Shown piece after piece: positions 24,754 through 32,528 of a stretch of DNA of 37,670 nt; position 1 is the first letter of the stretch, and each line of letters opens with the position of its first letter. Location: positions 1 through 37,670 of the forward strand of contig NZ_JADEXU010000072.1 in NCBI RefSeq assembly GCF_015206895.1, in the 5' to 3' direction. Source of the DNA: Nostoc sp. LEGE 12450 (GTDB lineage Bacteria > Cyanobacteriota > Cyanobacteriia > Cyanobacteriales > Nostocaceae). The notes beneath the pieces are model-generated. The model searched no databases. It was not told the origin of the DNA and worked only from the letters and a program-made list of their open reading frames with translations. Position numbers and translations under genes: made by a program.

Positions 24754-25335
24754 ATGACTATGAATGCTTTAACGGTCAACCTTCAATCAGTATTGGAACT
24801 GACAGATGAGCAGTTTTTTAATCTATGTCAGGCAAACCGTGAATTGAGGTTTGAACGCACGGCTACGGGAGAATTAATTATCATGCCACCTACAGGGGGA
24901 GAAACCGGAAATAAGAATGCCAGAATCACTCAACAATTAATGAATTGGACAGATACCGATGGTACTGGCATCGCTTTTGATTCTTCTACTTGTTTTAAAT
25001 TACCTAATGGTGCAGATCGTTCGCCTGATGCTTCTTGGATAAAATTAGAACGATGGGATGCTTTAACTGAAGAAGAAAAACAAAAGTTTCCCCCCATTTG
25101 TCCTGATTTTGTAATTGAGCTACTTTCGCCAAGTGACAGTTTGAAAGTTGCTCAGGAAAAGATGAGAGAATACATAGAGAATGGTGTGCGTTTGGGTTGG
25201 TTAATTAATCGTAAATCGCGGCAAGTGGAGATTTATCGGCAAGGGCAAGAGGTTGAGGTGTTGGAATCGCCTGTTACCTTGTCAGGGGAAGATGTTTTAC
25301 AGGGGTTTATTTTAAATATTGAAGCAATTTGGTAA
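24754..25335 (+). CDS. Uma2 family protein (putative PD-(D/E)xK nuclease fold)
   Basis: This 193-residue protein is of the Uma2/DUF820 family, which is greatly expanded in filamentous cyanobacteria and has a restriction-endonuclease-like fold. Visible marks are LTDEQFFNLCQANRELRFER, LIIMPPTGGETGNKNA, the acidic GADRSPDASW and PDFVIELLSPSDSL (D..E-type metal site), and the closing VRLGWLINRKSRQVEIYRQGQ. It appears intact. No biological role has been fixed for the family as far as I know. A truncated relative begins at 27276, so this zone has seen family duplication and loss. Confidence 0.92.
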   Translation: MTMNALTVNLQSVLELTDEQFFNLCQANRELRFERTATGELIIMPPTGGETGNKNARITQQLMNWTDTDGTGIAFDSSTCFKLPNGADRSPDASWIKLERWDALTEEEKQKFPPICPDFVIELLSPSDSLKVAQEKMREYIENGVRLGWLINRKSRQVEIYRQGQEVEVLESPVTLSGEDVLQGFILNIEAIW

Positions 25336-25414
25336 CTAAAGGCTATAGTGTTTGTGTCTTGATAAGTCTTGAACTTAAATTTTATATGATTTGAATTGGT
25401 AAAGTTATTAATTA

Positions 25415-25768
25415 TTAACTAAAATGATTTTCTGCTATTTTTGCAATTAATAGTTGCCAATTTTTATTAAATTTTTCTACAACAGAATATGTTAACAAAA
25501 ATGCTAATAAGGCTAAAATAGCCAGGGTTAATCCAATTAAAAAAATTCCTATATTTCCTGTTAGTAAAAACAATAAACAACACAGTAATATTGTTAAAAA
25601 GCATACAAAAAAGAAGTAGCTGATGACTATAAAAATAGATATAATTGTATTTTTATGAGGATTTTTGGCTGCTAAATGTTTCATTATTTTGGGGTTTGAA
25701 AGTGATTCATTGGCTACATAATTAAGATTTTTGATATAGATAGATATATAGTATTTCATTTTTTTCAT
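25415..25768 (-). CDS. small membrane protein of unknown function
   Basis: This 117-residue protein has a hydrophilic N-terminus and two or three membrane spans (TIISIFIVISYFFFVCFLTI, then LLCCLLFLLTGNIGIFLIG, then LAILALLAFLLTYSVV). It is very AT-rich. Its start overlaps by 47 bases the end of the broken frame upstream on the same strand, so it may depend on coupled translation; MKYYIS (25759) is an alternative start. I do not recognise the family, and whether it is expressed is unclear. Confidence 0.45.
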   Translation of the reverse strand: MKKMKYYISIYIKNLNYVANESLSNPKIMKHLAAKNPHKNTIISIFIVISYFFFVCFLTILLCCLLFLLTGNIGIFLIGLTLAILALLAFLLTYSVVEKFNKNWQLLIAKIAENHFS

Positions 25769-26120
25769 ATAATTTAATAAATTTTTGACGTATGCTAATT
25801 AAATCATCTTTCTTCTCGTTATATTTTCCTACAGAGCCTGCTAATAAACTTCCTCCTAATCCAGATGAAGCACCTCCAAACAGAGCTAGTAAACCCCCTG
25901 CAAGAGTACCAAGTACAGGAAAATCAGGCTTTGCTGATTCAGTTTCTCTGATTATTCCAGATATTCTGATTTGTAATTGTTCTAGTTGAGATTGATAAAT
26001 ATTAAGAGATTTTAATTGTTATGTCATCAGGTGCTTGTTACCAAAGTCAACTTTAATATCAGCAGATATTTTGTTGATTTCCGTTTCTAGATTGTATAGA
26101 ATACCGTCTAAATTAGCCAT
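25722..26120 (-). pseudogene. interrupted small gene (in-frame TAA)
   Basis: On the minus strand an ATG at 26120 opens MANLDGILYNLETEINKIS..., stops at TAA (26021-26019), then the same frame continues for 98 codons: a coiled-coil-like piece (QSQLEQLQIRISGIIRE), a Gly-rich hydrophobic stretch (LGTLAGGLLALFGGASSGLG), and a basic/acidic tail. The same frame carrying sensible protein on both sides of one stop suggests a nonsense mutation, although two separate small genes cannot be excluded. The plus-strand ORF over this spot (25792-25989) is its shadow. Confidence 0.5.
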
Positions 26121-26317
26121 TTTTTTGAATAAATAAATGAAAGTATCTTAACCTTCATGTATGTTTCCCAAAAAATTACTTGGATTAACAAAAATATGTA
26201 ATAAATTTTGCACTTGCCTTTTCAGGGTAAGTCCTCAATCTTGTCCGCCATATTTAAGGTGTACCAATCACTTCCTAACTCCAAATTAATCAGGATGGAC
26301 ATCACAGCTACTTTGAA

Positions 26318-26511
26318 GAGGTTTTCTGCAAGGTATCGCACTCACTCTCCCATACAGGCGATCGCCTTTTTTTGAGATTTTCTGTAAAGTGATCGCACTT
26401 ACTCTTCTACAACAGACGATATCTAACGACAAACCGCCATGCCTCTACACTTTGTTTTTGAGGTTTTCTGCAAGGCGATCGCACTCACCCTTCCACAACA
26501 GGCGATCGCTT
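26318..26511. repeat. three degenerate copies of a HIP1-containing repeat
   Basis: Copies begin at 26318, 26374 and 26460 with GAGGTTTTCTGCAAGG (or close). Each continues with GATCGCACTCACTCTTCYACA and ACAGGCGATCGC or a decayed version. A further piece (GCGATCGCAATCACTCTTGT, then ACAACAGGCGATGTCTAACG) sits at 27386-27424. Unit lengths differ (about 56, 86 and 52 bp) and there are no constant-length spacers, so this is an iterated dispersed repeat and not a CRISPR. The rest of 26121-26600 is AT-rich with no gene. Confidence 0.75.
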
Positions 26512-26521
26512 CTATATTTTC

Positions 26522-26546
26522 AATGATATCATAATATGATATCATT
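26522..26546. promoter_or_regulatory. twin palindromic operator upstream of hicAB
   Basis: The 10-bp palindrome ATGATATCAT occurs twice (26523-26532 and 26536-26545), centres 13 bp apart, making an overall perfect 11-3-11 inverted repeat. It lies 55 bases before the toxin start. HicB antitoxins with a ribbon-helix-helix domain bind such operators to repress their own operon; assignment to this HicB is inference from position. Confidence 0.6.
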
Positions 26547-26601
26547 ATATCTCTGAATATATTCAAGTTAACTGTAACATGGCTCTAATTGTATTGATTA
26601 A

Positions 26602-26857
26602 ATGGATCTCAATAACAAACAACGTCAGATTTTAGAGTTAATTTTTACAAATCCTGTACCATCTAATATTCTTTGGAAAGATATTGAAAGTTTATTTATA
26701 GCTCTCGGTGCTGATATTACTCAAGGTAGAGGTTCGCGGGTTCGTGTGAAATTATGTGAAAGCTGTTTTTCACGAACCGCATCCTCAAAATGAAACAGAT
26801 AAAGGAGCAGTCAAATCTGTTAGAGAATTTTTAATTAAGGCAGGAATTGAAATATGA
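26602..26857 (+). pseudogene. hicA: hicA-like toxin gene, frameshifted
   Basis: The first frame gives MDLNNKQRQILELIF...WKDIESLFIALGADITQGRGSRVRVKL, a HicA-type dsRNA-binding-like fold that normally acts as an mRNA interferase. Near 26755 the frame is lost. The following frame (+1) continues the family exactly: VKAVFHEPHPQNETDKGAVK, then SVREFLIKAGIEI, ending in a TGA that overlaps the hicB ATG (ATGA). One extra base, or five lost, explains it. In the first frame translation stops early at 26793. The catalytic-type His region (VFHEPHP) lies after the shift, so the toxin should be inactive unless ribosomes slip. Confidence 0.8.
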
Positions 26858-27192
26858 TGACTTATAAAGGATACACAGCTAGTATAGAAGTAGATGTAGA
26901 AGCGGAAATACTTTTTGGCCAAGTCCTAGATATTAATGACGTAATTACCTTTAAGGCAAAAACTGTAGACGAAGCGCGTCAAGAATTTCAAATTTCTGTT
27001 GATGATTATCTTGCTTTCTGTGAAGAACTAGGGGAGGAGCCTGATAAACCATTCTCTGGTAAGCTTCCATTCCGCACAACTCCAGAACACCACCGCAAAA
27101 TATTTATTGCTGCTAAAAAGGCTGGCAAAAGCATAAATGCTTGGATGGATGAAATCTTAACTGGTGCTGCGGATAAAGTAATCAATACTTAG
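26854..27192 (+). CDS. hicB: HicB family antitoxin
   Basis: This 112-residue protein has the HicB layout: an N-terminal partly degraded RNase H-like fold (YKGYTASIEVDVEAEILFGQVLDINDVITF, then a helix with DEARQEFQISVDDYLAFCEELG), followed by a DNA-binding ribbon-helix-helix (LPFRTTPEHHRKIFIAAKKAGKSINAWMDEIL). It appears intact and is translationally coupled to the broken hicA through an ATGA overlap. The next ATG (26857) is an alternative start. It probably represses the operon via the palindromes at 26522-26546. Keeping an intact antitoxin with a dead toxin is the stable direction of decay. Confidence 0.9.
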   Translation: MMTYKGYTASIEVDVEAEILFGQVLDINDVITFKAKTVDEARQEFQISVDDYLAFCEELGEEPDKPFSGKLPFRTTPEHHRKIFIAAKKAGKSINAWMDEILTGAADKVINT

Positions 27193-27275
27193 AGTCAATC
27201 ATTCTAAATATTTTTTTCGCTAAAGTGCATTCGCTTTAGGCATTTTTATGGGAATATTCAAATTTAAATTTTTAT

Positions 27276-27422
27276 ATGGATGCGTTAACTATCAACTTTG
27301 CTCTTGTTCTTCAAATAATAGATGAGCAATTCTTCCACTTATGTCAGATAAATGAATTAATCAGATTTGAGCGTAATGCTGATGGCGATCGCAATCACTC
27401 TTGTACAACAGGCGATGTCTAA
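27276..27422 (+). pseudogene. truncated Uma2 remnant
   Basis: An ATG opens MDALTINFALVLQIIDEQFFHLCQ and so on for 48 codons, clearly matching the N-terminus of the Uma2 protein at 24754 (MNALTVNLQSVLELTDEQFF). After RFERNADG it runs into the HIP1-type dispersed repeat and stops. It is a remnant cut off by repeat insertion or deletion. Confidence 0.85.
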
Positions 27423-27793
27423 CGATAAGTCGCTACGCGTCTAACGCTTGATGTTGGGTTTCGTTCCTCAAGCAAACCGACGCAGCTTAAGGTTTTTATC
27501 GCTAACTGAACCGTATTGGATTTTAAGACCATTTCATGATTGGAATTTCAACTGCGTCTATTCTCAAGATTAAATTCTGTCAACTAGTATATTTGCTTAG
27601 TTAACTTTGTCATACAGTAACCAAATAAATATACTTTCATTAGTTAGATTATAAGTATATTTATTTAAGTAATACTTATGTTTAAAACAGTACAATAATT
27701 GATTAAAAATCAAGCTTAAGTAATGACGATTATTGATTACAAGTACTAACCTGTGAATATAGAAATTTATGAAAATAGCAAAAAATAGCTAAC
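27423..27793. other. repeat-rich gap upstream of the epimerase
   Basis: The first 75 bases hold GC-rich dispersed repeats (CGCTACGCGTCTAACGCTTG; TGATGTTGGGTTTCGTTCCT). The rest is AT-rich leader. An 11-bp inverted repeat (TAAATATACTT at 27626-27636, AAGTATATTTA at 27653-27663) is the only symmetric site and could be regulatory for the epimerase gene. No gene is seen. Confidence 0.5.
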
Positions 27794-28741
27794 ATGGCTA
27801 AAATTATCGTTACTGGAGCAGCAGGCTTTATTGGTTCTCACCTGGTAGACATCTTGCTACAACAAGGGGAAGAAGTCATTGGGATTGATGAATTCAATGA
27901 TTATTACGATCCTATGTTAAAGCGTAAGAATGTTGCACACTTACATAGCTCACCTAGTTTTACATTAATTGAAGCAGATATTCAGTTTTTAGATTGGCAG
28001 GAACTCTTAAAAGATGTTGATGTCGTTTACCATCAAGCAGCACAAGCAGGTGTCAGGGCAAGCTGGGGTAAGGCTTTTCGAGGTTATACAGAACGAAATA
28101 TTAATGCTACGCAAGTTTTGCTAGAAGCGGCTAAAGATGCAAAACACTTGAAAAGATTAGTGTTTGCTTCTTCGTCAAGTGTATATGGTGATGCAGAAAC
28201 TTTACCTACTCACGAAGGAATTTGCCCTGAACCTGTTTCTCCTTACGGCATTACTAAGCTAGCGGCTGAAACTTTGTGCAGACTGTATTACAAAAACTTT
28301 GGTGTGCCATCTGTATCATTGCGGTATTTCACAGTTTATGGCCCTAAACAACGCCCAGATATGGCATTTCATAAGTTCTTTAAATCCATTTTGCAAGATG
28401 AGGCGATTCCTATTTACGGCGATGGACAGCAAACGCGGGAGTTTACATTTGTTGGTGATATCGTCGCCGCCAATTTAGCGGCTGCTTCCACACCCCAAGC
28501 AGTGGGAGAAATTTTTAATATCGGTGGTGGTAGCAGGGTGGTTTTAGCAGAAGTCTTAGATACGATTGAAGAAATCGTTGGCAAACCAATCAAAAGAAAC
28601 CACATAGAAAAAGCGATGGGAGATGCACGCCACACTGCTGCTGATGTATCTAAAGCGCAGAAAATTCTAGGATATCAGCCACAAGTCTCTCTAAGAGAGG
28701 GTTTAACGCAGGAATGGCAGTGGATTAAGTCGTTGTATTAA
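27794..28741 (+). CDS. NAD-dependent sugar-nucleotide epimerase/dehydratase
   Basis: This 315-residue short-chain dehydrogenase acts on nucleotide sugars. It has the NAD-binding GAAGFIGSH at residue 8, a D33 region (GIDEFNDYYDP) as in UDP-glucuronate/UDP-glucose 4-epimerases, the catalytic Ser-Tyr-Lys as SSSSVYG and YGITKLA, and the substrate loops RYFTVYGPKQRPDMAFHKF and TREFTFVGD. The R-P-D-M-A pattern is typical of UDP-glucuronate 4-epimerase-like enzymes, so surface polysaccharide precursor synthesis is the likely role; exact substrate is not certain. No glycosyltransferase is adjacent. Confidence 0.88.
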   Translation: MAKIIVTGAAGFIGSHLVDILLQQGEEVIGIDEFNDYYDPMLKRKNVAHLHSSPSFTLIEADIQFLDWQELLKDVDVVYHQAAQAGVRASWGKAFRGYTERNINATQVLLEAAKDAKHLKRLVFASSSSVYGDAETLPTHEGICPEPVSPYGITKLAAETLCRLYYKNFGVPSVSLRYFTVYGPKQRPDMAFHKFFKSILQDEAIPIYGDGQQTREFTFVGDIVAANLAAASTPQAVGEIFNIGGGSRVVLAEVLDTIEEIVGKPIKRNHIEKAMGDARHTAADVSKAQKILGYQPQVSLREGLTQEWQWIKSLY

Positions 28742-28802
28742 AGGGTATGGGGCATTGGGAATTGGGCATTGGTTATTCTCCTTTAAAACTTATGCACAAA
28801 AT

Positions 28803-28836
28803 ATCCCCCAACCCTTTTAAAAGAGGTTAGGGGGAT
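28803..28836. terminator. hairpin between convergent epimerase and modA genes
   Basis: ATCCCCCAACCCTTTT and AAAAGAGGTTAGGGGGAT form a strong imperfect hairpin midway between two converging genes, so it may stop transcription from both sides. The arms are also a well-known style of Nostoc dispersed repeat. GGGCATTGGGAATTGGG heptamers precede it (28750-28775). Confidence 0.55.
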
Positions 28837-28894
28837 TTAAAAGTGCCTCAAGTCACAGCGAAACACTTATTCAAATGAACTCTTAAGCTTCTTG

Positions 28895-29686
28895 CTAACT
28901 TACAAGAAATCCATATTTTTTGAGTACTGTCTTGGCTTCATTGCCAGATAAAAATTGGATAAACTCTTTGGCTGCTGGAATATTTTTACTGCTTTTAATT
29001 ACTGCCATTGGATAGACAATCGGTGAGTGAAACTTATCGTCAGCAGCAACTACGACTTTTATCTTGTTGGAAATTTTGGCATCAGTAGCATAAACTAAAC
29101 CCGCTTCAGCGTTACCACTTTCTACTGCTGCCAAAACTTGACGCACGTTGTTAGCAAAGACTAATTTGGGCTTTACCTGATTATAAAGTTTCAATTTCTT
29201 TAAGACTTGCTCCCCATATTGACCGGCGGGTACACTTCTAGGTTCACCGATCGCAATTTTTTTAATCTTACTATCTGTTAAATTGTAGAAACTAGTGATG
29301 CCTACAACATCCTGAGCCACAATCAAGACTAGACGGTTATTCGCCAAGTTAGCACGGCTACCTGTTACCAAAAGTCCTTTTTGTTCTAGGGCATCCACTT
29401 GCTTTTTGCCAGCAGAAATAAAGATATCTGCTGGGGCACCTTGCTCAATCTGTTGTTGCAAGGCACCAGAAGCCCCAAAATTATAATTAATGTTGACATC
29501 TGATTTACTTTGTTGGTACAAAGGCTTAATTTCCTCTAGTGCCTCTTTTAAGCTGGCGGCTGCGGAGACGAGGATAGTGCTATTTTGCGCTATTACCGGA
29601 GAAGGATTAACTAACGGTAAACCAATTGCCAGGAGCAAACCAGCAACTGCTATACCCAATAAGCCAAAAATTTGTCTTCTTTTCAT
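28895..29686 (-). CDS. modA: molybdate ABC transporter substrate-binding protein
   Basis: ModA captures molybdate (or tungstate) outside the inner membrane. The 263 residues begin with a signal peptide (KRRQIFGLLGIAVAGLLLAIGL, cut near VIAQ). Oxyanion-contact segments are visible: VSAAASLKEAL, NFGASGALQQQIEQGAPADIFISA, GEPRSVPAGQYG, and the hinge EAGLVYATDA. The permease and ATPase genes (modB, modC) are not adjacent, so it must use components encoded elsewhere. Molybdenum supply matters for nitrogenase and nitrate reductase in this type of organism. Confidence 0.93.
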   Translation of the reverse strand: MKRRQIFGLLGIAVAGLLLAIGLPLVNPSPVIAQNSTILVSAAASLKEALEEIKPLYQQSKSDVNINYNFGASGALQQQIEQGAPADIFISAGKKQVDALEQKGLLVTGSRANLANNRLVLIVAQDVVGITSFYNLTDSKIKKIAIGEPRSVPAGQYGEQVLKKLKLYNQVKPKLVFANNVRQVLAAVESGNAEAGLVYATDAKISNKIKVVVAADDKFHSPIVYPMAVIKSSKNIPAAKEFIQFLSGNEAKTVLKKYGFLVS

Positions 29687-30004
29687 AGAAAAGGCGTTTG
29701 AGAAATTTCTTCCATAAAACTGATGCTAGGTAAAATAATACCAAACATACCAACTTATAACCAACTATATCGGTAATTGCTTTTTCCCTAAGCCTTCTAG
29801 ATGAATTAACTCATAAGCCAGAATCTGGCGACTCAAACGCATCGGTAATTGCAAAACTGCATTCTGAGAAAGGGCGAATCATACCCCTCTAGGAGGAATT
29901 TTATATTTTACAGTTAAAAACTGCTGAAAGATCGCGGTAAGCTAGTTGGAATTATCACTGAATTGTGTCAATAAATTGTCAAATTAACTGCTCAGTTTTC
30001 TGGG
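29687..30004. other. divergent intergenic region modA / hpnP-like
   Basis: A gap of 318 bases between two diverging genes. The 12-mer ATCGGTAATTGC occurs twice in direct orientation (29769-29780 and 29841-29852). The minus strand across 29770-29870 reads a short open piece containing MRLSRQILAYELIHLEGLG, which may be a gene remnant; I do not recognise it. No promoter stands out. Confidence 0.4.
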
Positions 30005-30016
30005 GTGAAATTTGCG

Positions 30017-31672
30017 ATGACCGTAAATCTTAAGTCTTTAGAGAATCCAACTTATATAGCGGCCGATTCCAAAACCGCTTCTAATACTAAGAGAAGCAGC
30101 TACGTTCCCTCGAACCATCGACGCATTCTTTGCATCTTTCCTAAGTACAGCCGCTCCTTTGGTACTTTTCATTACGCCTACCCATTGATGGGTAATGTCC
30201 GGGCTTTTATGCCACCCCAAGGTATTTTAATTGTGGCTGCCTATTTACCTCAAAAATGGGAAGTGCGGTTTATTGATGAGAATGTCAAATCAGCAACCAG
30301 GGCTGATTACCAATGGGCTGATGTGGTAATTGTGAGTGGAATGCATATCCAAAAACCACAAATTAATCAAATTAATGAACTTGCTCATCGCGCCGGGAAA
30401 ATCACAGTGGTGGGTGGCCCTTCGGTATCTGGGTGTCCAGAATATTATCCTGAATTTGACATTTTACATTTGGGTGAGTTGGGAGATGCTAGCGATCGCA
30501 TGATCGAGTATCTAGACCAAAACTTAGAACGTCCTCAAAGGCAAATCCGCTTTGAAACGAAGGAACGTTTACCTTTAACAGAGTTTCCAACTCCAGCTTA
30601 TCATTTGCTGGATATCGATGATTATTTCTTAGCAAATGTGCAGTTTTCTAGTGGTTGCCCTTATCGCTGCGAGTTTTGTGATATTCCCGAACTCTATGGC
30701 AACAGTCCCCGAATGAAAACACCAGAGCAAGTGGTTGCCGAGCTAGATGCAATGCGACAATCTGGCAATATGGGGGCAGTGTATTTTGTCGATGATAACT
30801 TTGTTGGCGATCGCCGCGCTGCCATGAAGTTACTTCCTCATCTCATTGACTGGCAAAAACGCAATGGCTACCCCATCCAGTTTGCCTGTGAAGCAACTCT
30901 CAACCTAGCCCAAAGTCCAAAACTGCTGGAAATGATGCGCGAAGCCTATTTCTGCACGATCTTTTGCGGTATCGAAACACCTGAGCCAGATGCTCTCCAT
31001 GCTATTTCCAAAGATCAAAATCTGAGTATGCCAATCTTAAAAGCAATTCAAGTTTTAAATAGCTATGGCATGGAAGTAGTATCAGGAATCATTATCGGGT
31101 TAGATACAGATACACCAGAAACAGCAGACCGAATTATTGAATTTATTCGGGCATCTCAAATTCCCATGTTGACAATTAATCTACTTCATGCTTTGCCTAG
31201 AACTCCGTTATGGCGGAGGTTAGAAGCAGAAGGACGACTCGTATTTGATGAAAACCGCGAATCAAATGTTGAGTTTTTGATGCCCTACGAGCAAGTTGTC
31301 GAGATGTGGCGGCGCTGCATCACAACTGCTTATGAGCCGGAATTTTTATATGAGCGGTTTGCTTACAATATGGAACACACCTATCCAAATCGCATCGAAG
31401 TACCTAACAGTCCTGCTCGCACTTCTGGGGCTAATATCCGTAAAGGTTTAACTTATTTAACTAATATTTTGCTGCGGATAGGCTTATTTAGTAACTATCG
31501 TCAGACTTTCTGGAAAATGGCCAAGCCAGCGCTGAAAGCAGGTGATATTGAAAACTTGATTCACGTCGGACTTGTGGGGCATCATTTGATTAAGTTCGCA
31601 CAAGATTGCTCCAAAAACGAAGAATCGGCTTCGTTTTATTCGCAAAAAATCCTCACAAAAGTTCGTAGCTAA
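30017..31672 (+). CDS. hpnP: B12-binding radical SAM protein, hopanoid C-2 methylase-like
   Basis: The protein is about 551 residues (555 if the GTG at 30005 is used; both starts have weak ribosome sites). Layout: an N-terminal cobalamin-binding-type domain (~40-170: ILCIFPKYSRSFGTFHYAYP, FMPPQGILIVAAYLP, VVGGPSVSG), a radical SAM core with the 4Fe-4S Cys triad in SSGCPYRCEFCDIP (~215), then a C-terminal region typical of the DUF4070 subgroup. The match to my memory of HpnP, which makes 2-methylhopanoids from hopanoids using SAM and B12, is close along the whole length. Related B12-radical SAM methylases cannot be ruled out. No squalene-hopene cyclase gene is adjacent. Confidence 0.75.
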   Translation: MTVNLKSLENPTYIAADSKTASNTKRSSYVPSNHRRILCIFPKYSRSFGTFHYAYPLMGNVRAFMPPQGILIVAAYLPQKWEVRFIDENVKSATRADYQWADVVIVSGMHIQKPQINQINELAHRAGKITVVGGPSVSGCPEYYPEFDILHLGELGDASDRMIEYLDQNLERPQRQIRFETKERLPLTEFPTPAYHLLDIDDYFLANVQFSSGCPYRCEFCDIPELYGNSPRMKTPEQVVAELDAMRQSGNMGAVYFVDDNFVGDRRAAMKLLPHLIDWQKRNGYPIQFACEATLNLAQSPKLLEMMREAYFCTIFCGIETPEPDALHAISKDQNLSMPILKAIQVLNSYGMEVVSGIIIGLDTDTPETADRIIEFIRASQIPMLTINLLHALPRTPLWRRLEAEGRLVFDENRESNVEFLMPYEQVVEMWRRCITTAYEPEFLYERFAYNMEHTYPNRIEVPNSPARTSGANIRKGLTYLTNILLRIGLFSNYRQTFWKMAKPALKAGDIENLIHVGLVGHHLIKFAQDCSKNEESASFYSQKILTKVRS

Positions 31673-31699
31673 ATTTCAAAAAAAGGAAACTCACATTAG

Positions 31700-31726
31700 T
31701 TATTCCCAGTCTATGACTGGGAATAA
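31700..31726. terminator. perfect hairpin between convergent genes
   Basis: A 12-bp perfect stem (TTATTCCCAGTC / GACTGGGAATAA) with a TAT loop lies between the radical SAM gene and the oppositely oriented cupin gene. It is a plausible bidirectional stop, though T-runs are weak. Confidence 0.65.
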
Positions 31727-31800
31727 GATAACTTTCCACTTTCTATCTCAGTCAATTACGAATTACATAAACCCTGCGGCATAGCCCATTACGAATTAAT

Positions 31801-32256
31801 TTAACAGGGCATCAAAGTATTCAATCTTCCTAGTACAGCCATATCTTCTGCATCTAACTCCGATGGAATGCCACTGCGAATCAATTCGGAAAAGTCTTCA
31901 TTTGGAACCATCACAGTCAACGTATACAAGCGAGTAGAACCAGTATTTTTAATCAAATGAGTCCCAGTGGGAGGCACTAATAAACTATCTCCAGCCTTGA
32001 TTGTGGCACTCTTGCCGTCACACATAGCGATCGCTTCGCCTTTGAGGACAAAAAACATTTCCACCGCCCACTGATGGCGGTTTGGCGGTGTTTGTCCACC
32101 GATATCAAAAATTTCTATACAGCAAGTCAAAGAAGTATTAGCATTTGTCGAATCGAAGATAATTGCTAATCGATTAGAGTCATTGGGACTAATGCGATAT
32201 ACTTGGTAATCTTTGGGAGATTTGATAACCGGAATTACACAACGAGTAGCGTACAT
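31801..32256 (-). CDS. single-domain cupin protein
   Basis: This 151-residue small beta-barrel of the cupin superfamily shows metal-type ligands in the first motif (NRHQWAVEMFFVLKGEA: His and Glu) and the second motif (PPTGTHLIKNTG: His), with KAGDSLLVPP between. Such proteins act as metal-dependent dioxygenases, isomerases or sensors, and the substrate cannot be told from sequence. It lies downstream of the cysteine hydrolase gene on the same strand, 272 bases apart, with a hairpin repeat between them. It may share a small catabolic function with that hydrolase and the divergent amidohydrolase. Confidence 0.85.
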   Translation of the reverse strand: MYATRCVIPVIKSPKDYQVYRISPNDSNRLAIIFDSTNANTSLTCCIEIFDIGGQTPPNRHQWAVEMFFVLKGEAIAMCDGKSATIKAGDSLLVPPTGTHLIKNTGSTRLYTLTVMVPNEDFSELIRSGIPSELDAEDMAVLGRLNTLMPC

Positions 32257-32375
32257 TTATTTATCCCCTCTAAAGTTATCGATGGGTATGAAAATTCCTA
32301 AAATTCAAGTCTTGAATATTAAGTTGTGAGTTGTCAGGAATGATGCAAACAATAGCCACCAAGAAAGATTTTCAA

Positions 32376-32407
32376 GTAGAGGCAATTCATGAATTAATTG
32401 CCCCTAC
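32376..32407. repeat. hairpin repeat (GTAGAGGCAATT family)
   Basis: GTAGAGGCAATT and its near-perfect complement AATTGCCCCTAC surround CATGAATT. It is the third member of the GTAGAG... hairpin group, with 7276-7303 and 23681-23710. Confidence 0.8.
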
Positions 32408-32528
32408 CGCGTGGGTTATGCGTAAGTTCTAAGTTGTATAAATGAAAAAATCACTAATTGTTAAACACTAAATACTCCTCATTCAACCAATTTTGAATTT
32501 TGGATTGAAGGAAAAATCTAAAATCTAA

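Noticed and set aside
25792..25989. Plus-strand ORF of 65 codons rich in Pro
   Set aside because: It is the complement of the interrupted minus-strand gene, whose Gly-rich codons read as Pro-rich on the other strand.
26318..26511. Regularly recurring repeats considered as a CRISPR array
   Set aside because: Only three degenerate copies with unequal spacing, no unique spacers of constant length and no cas genes.
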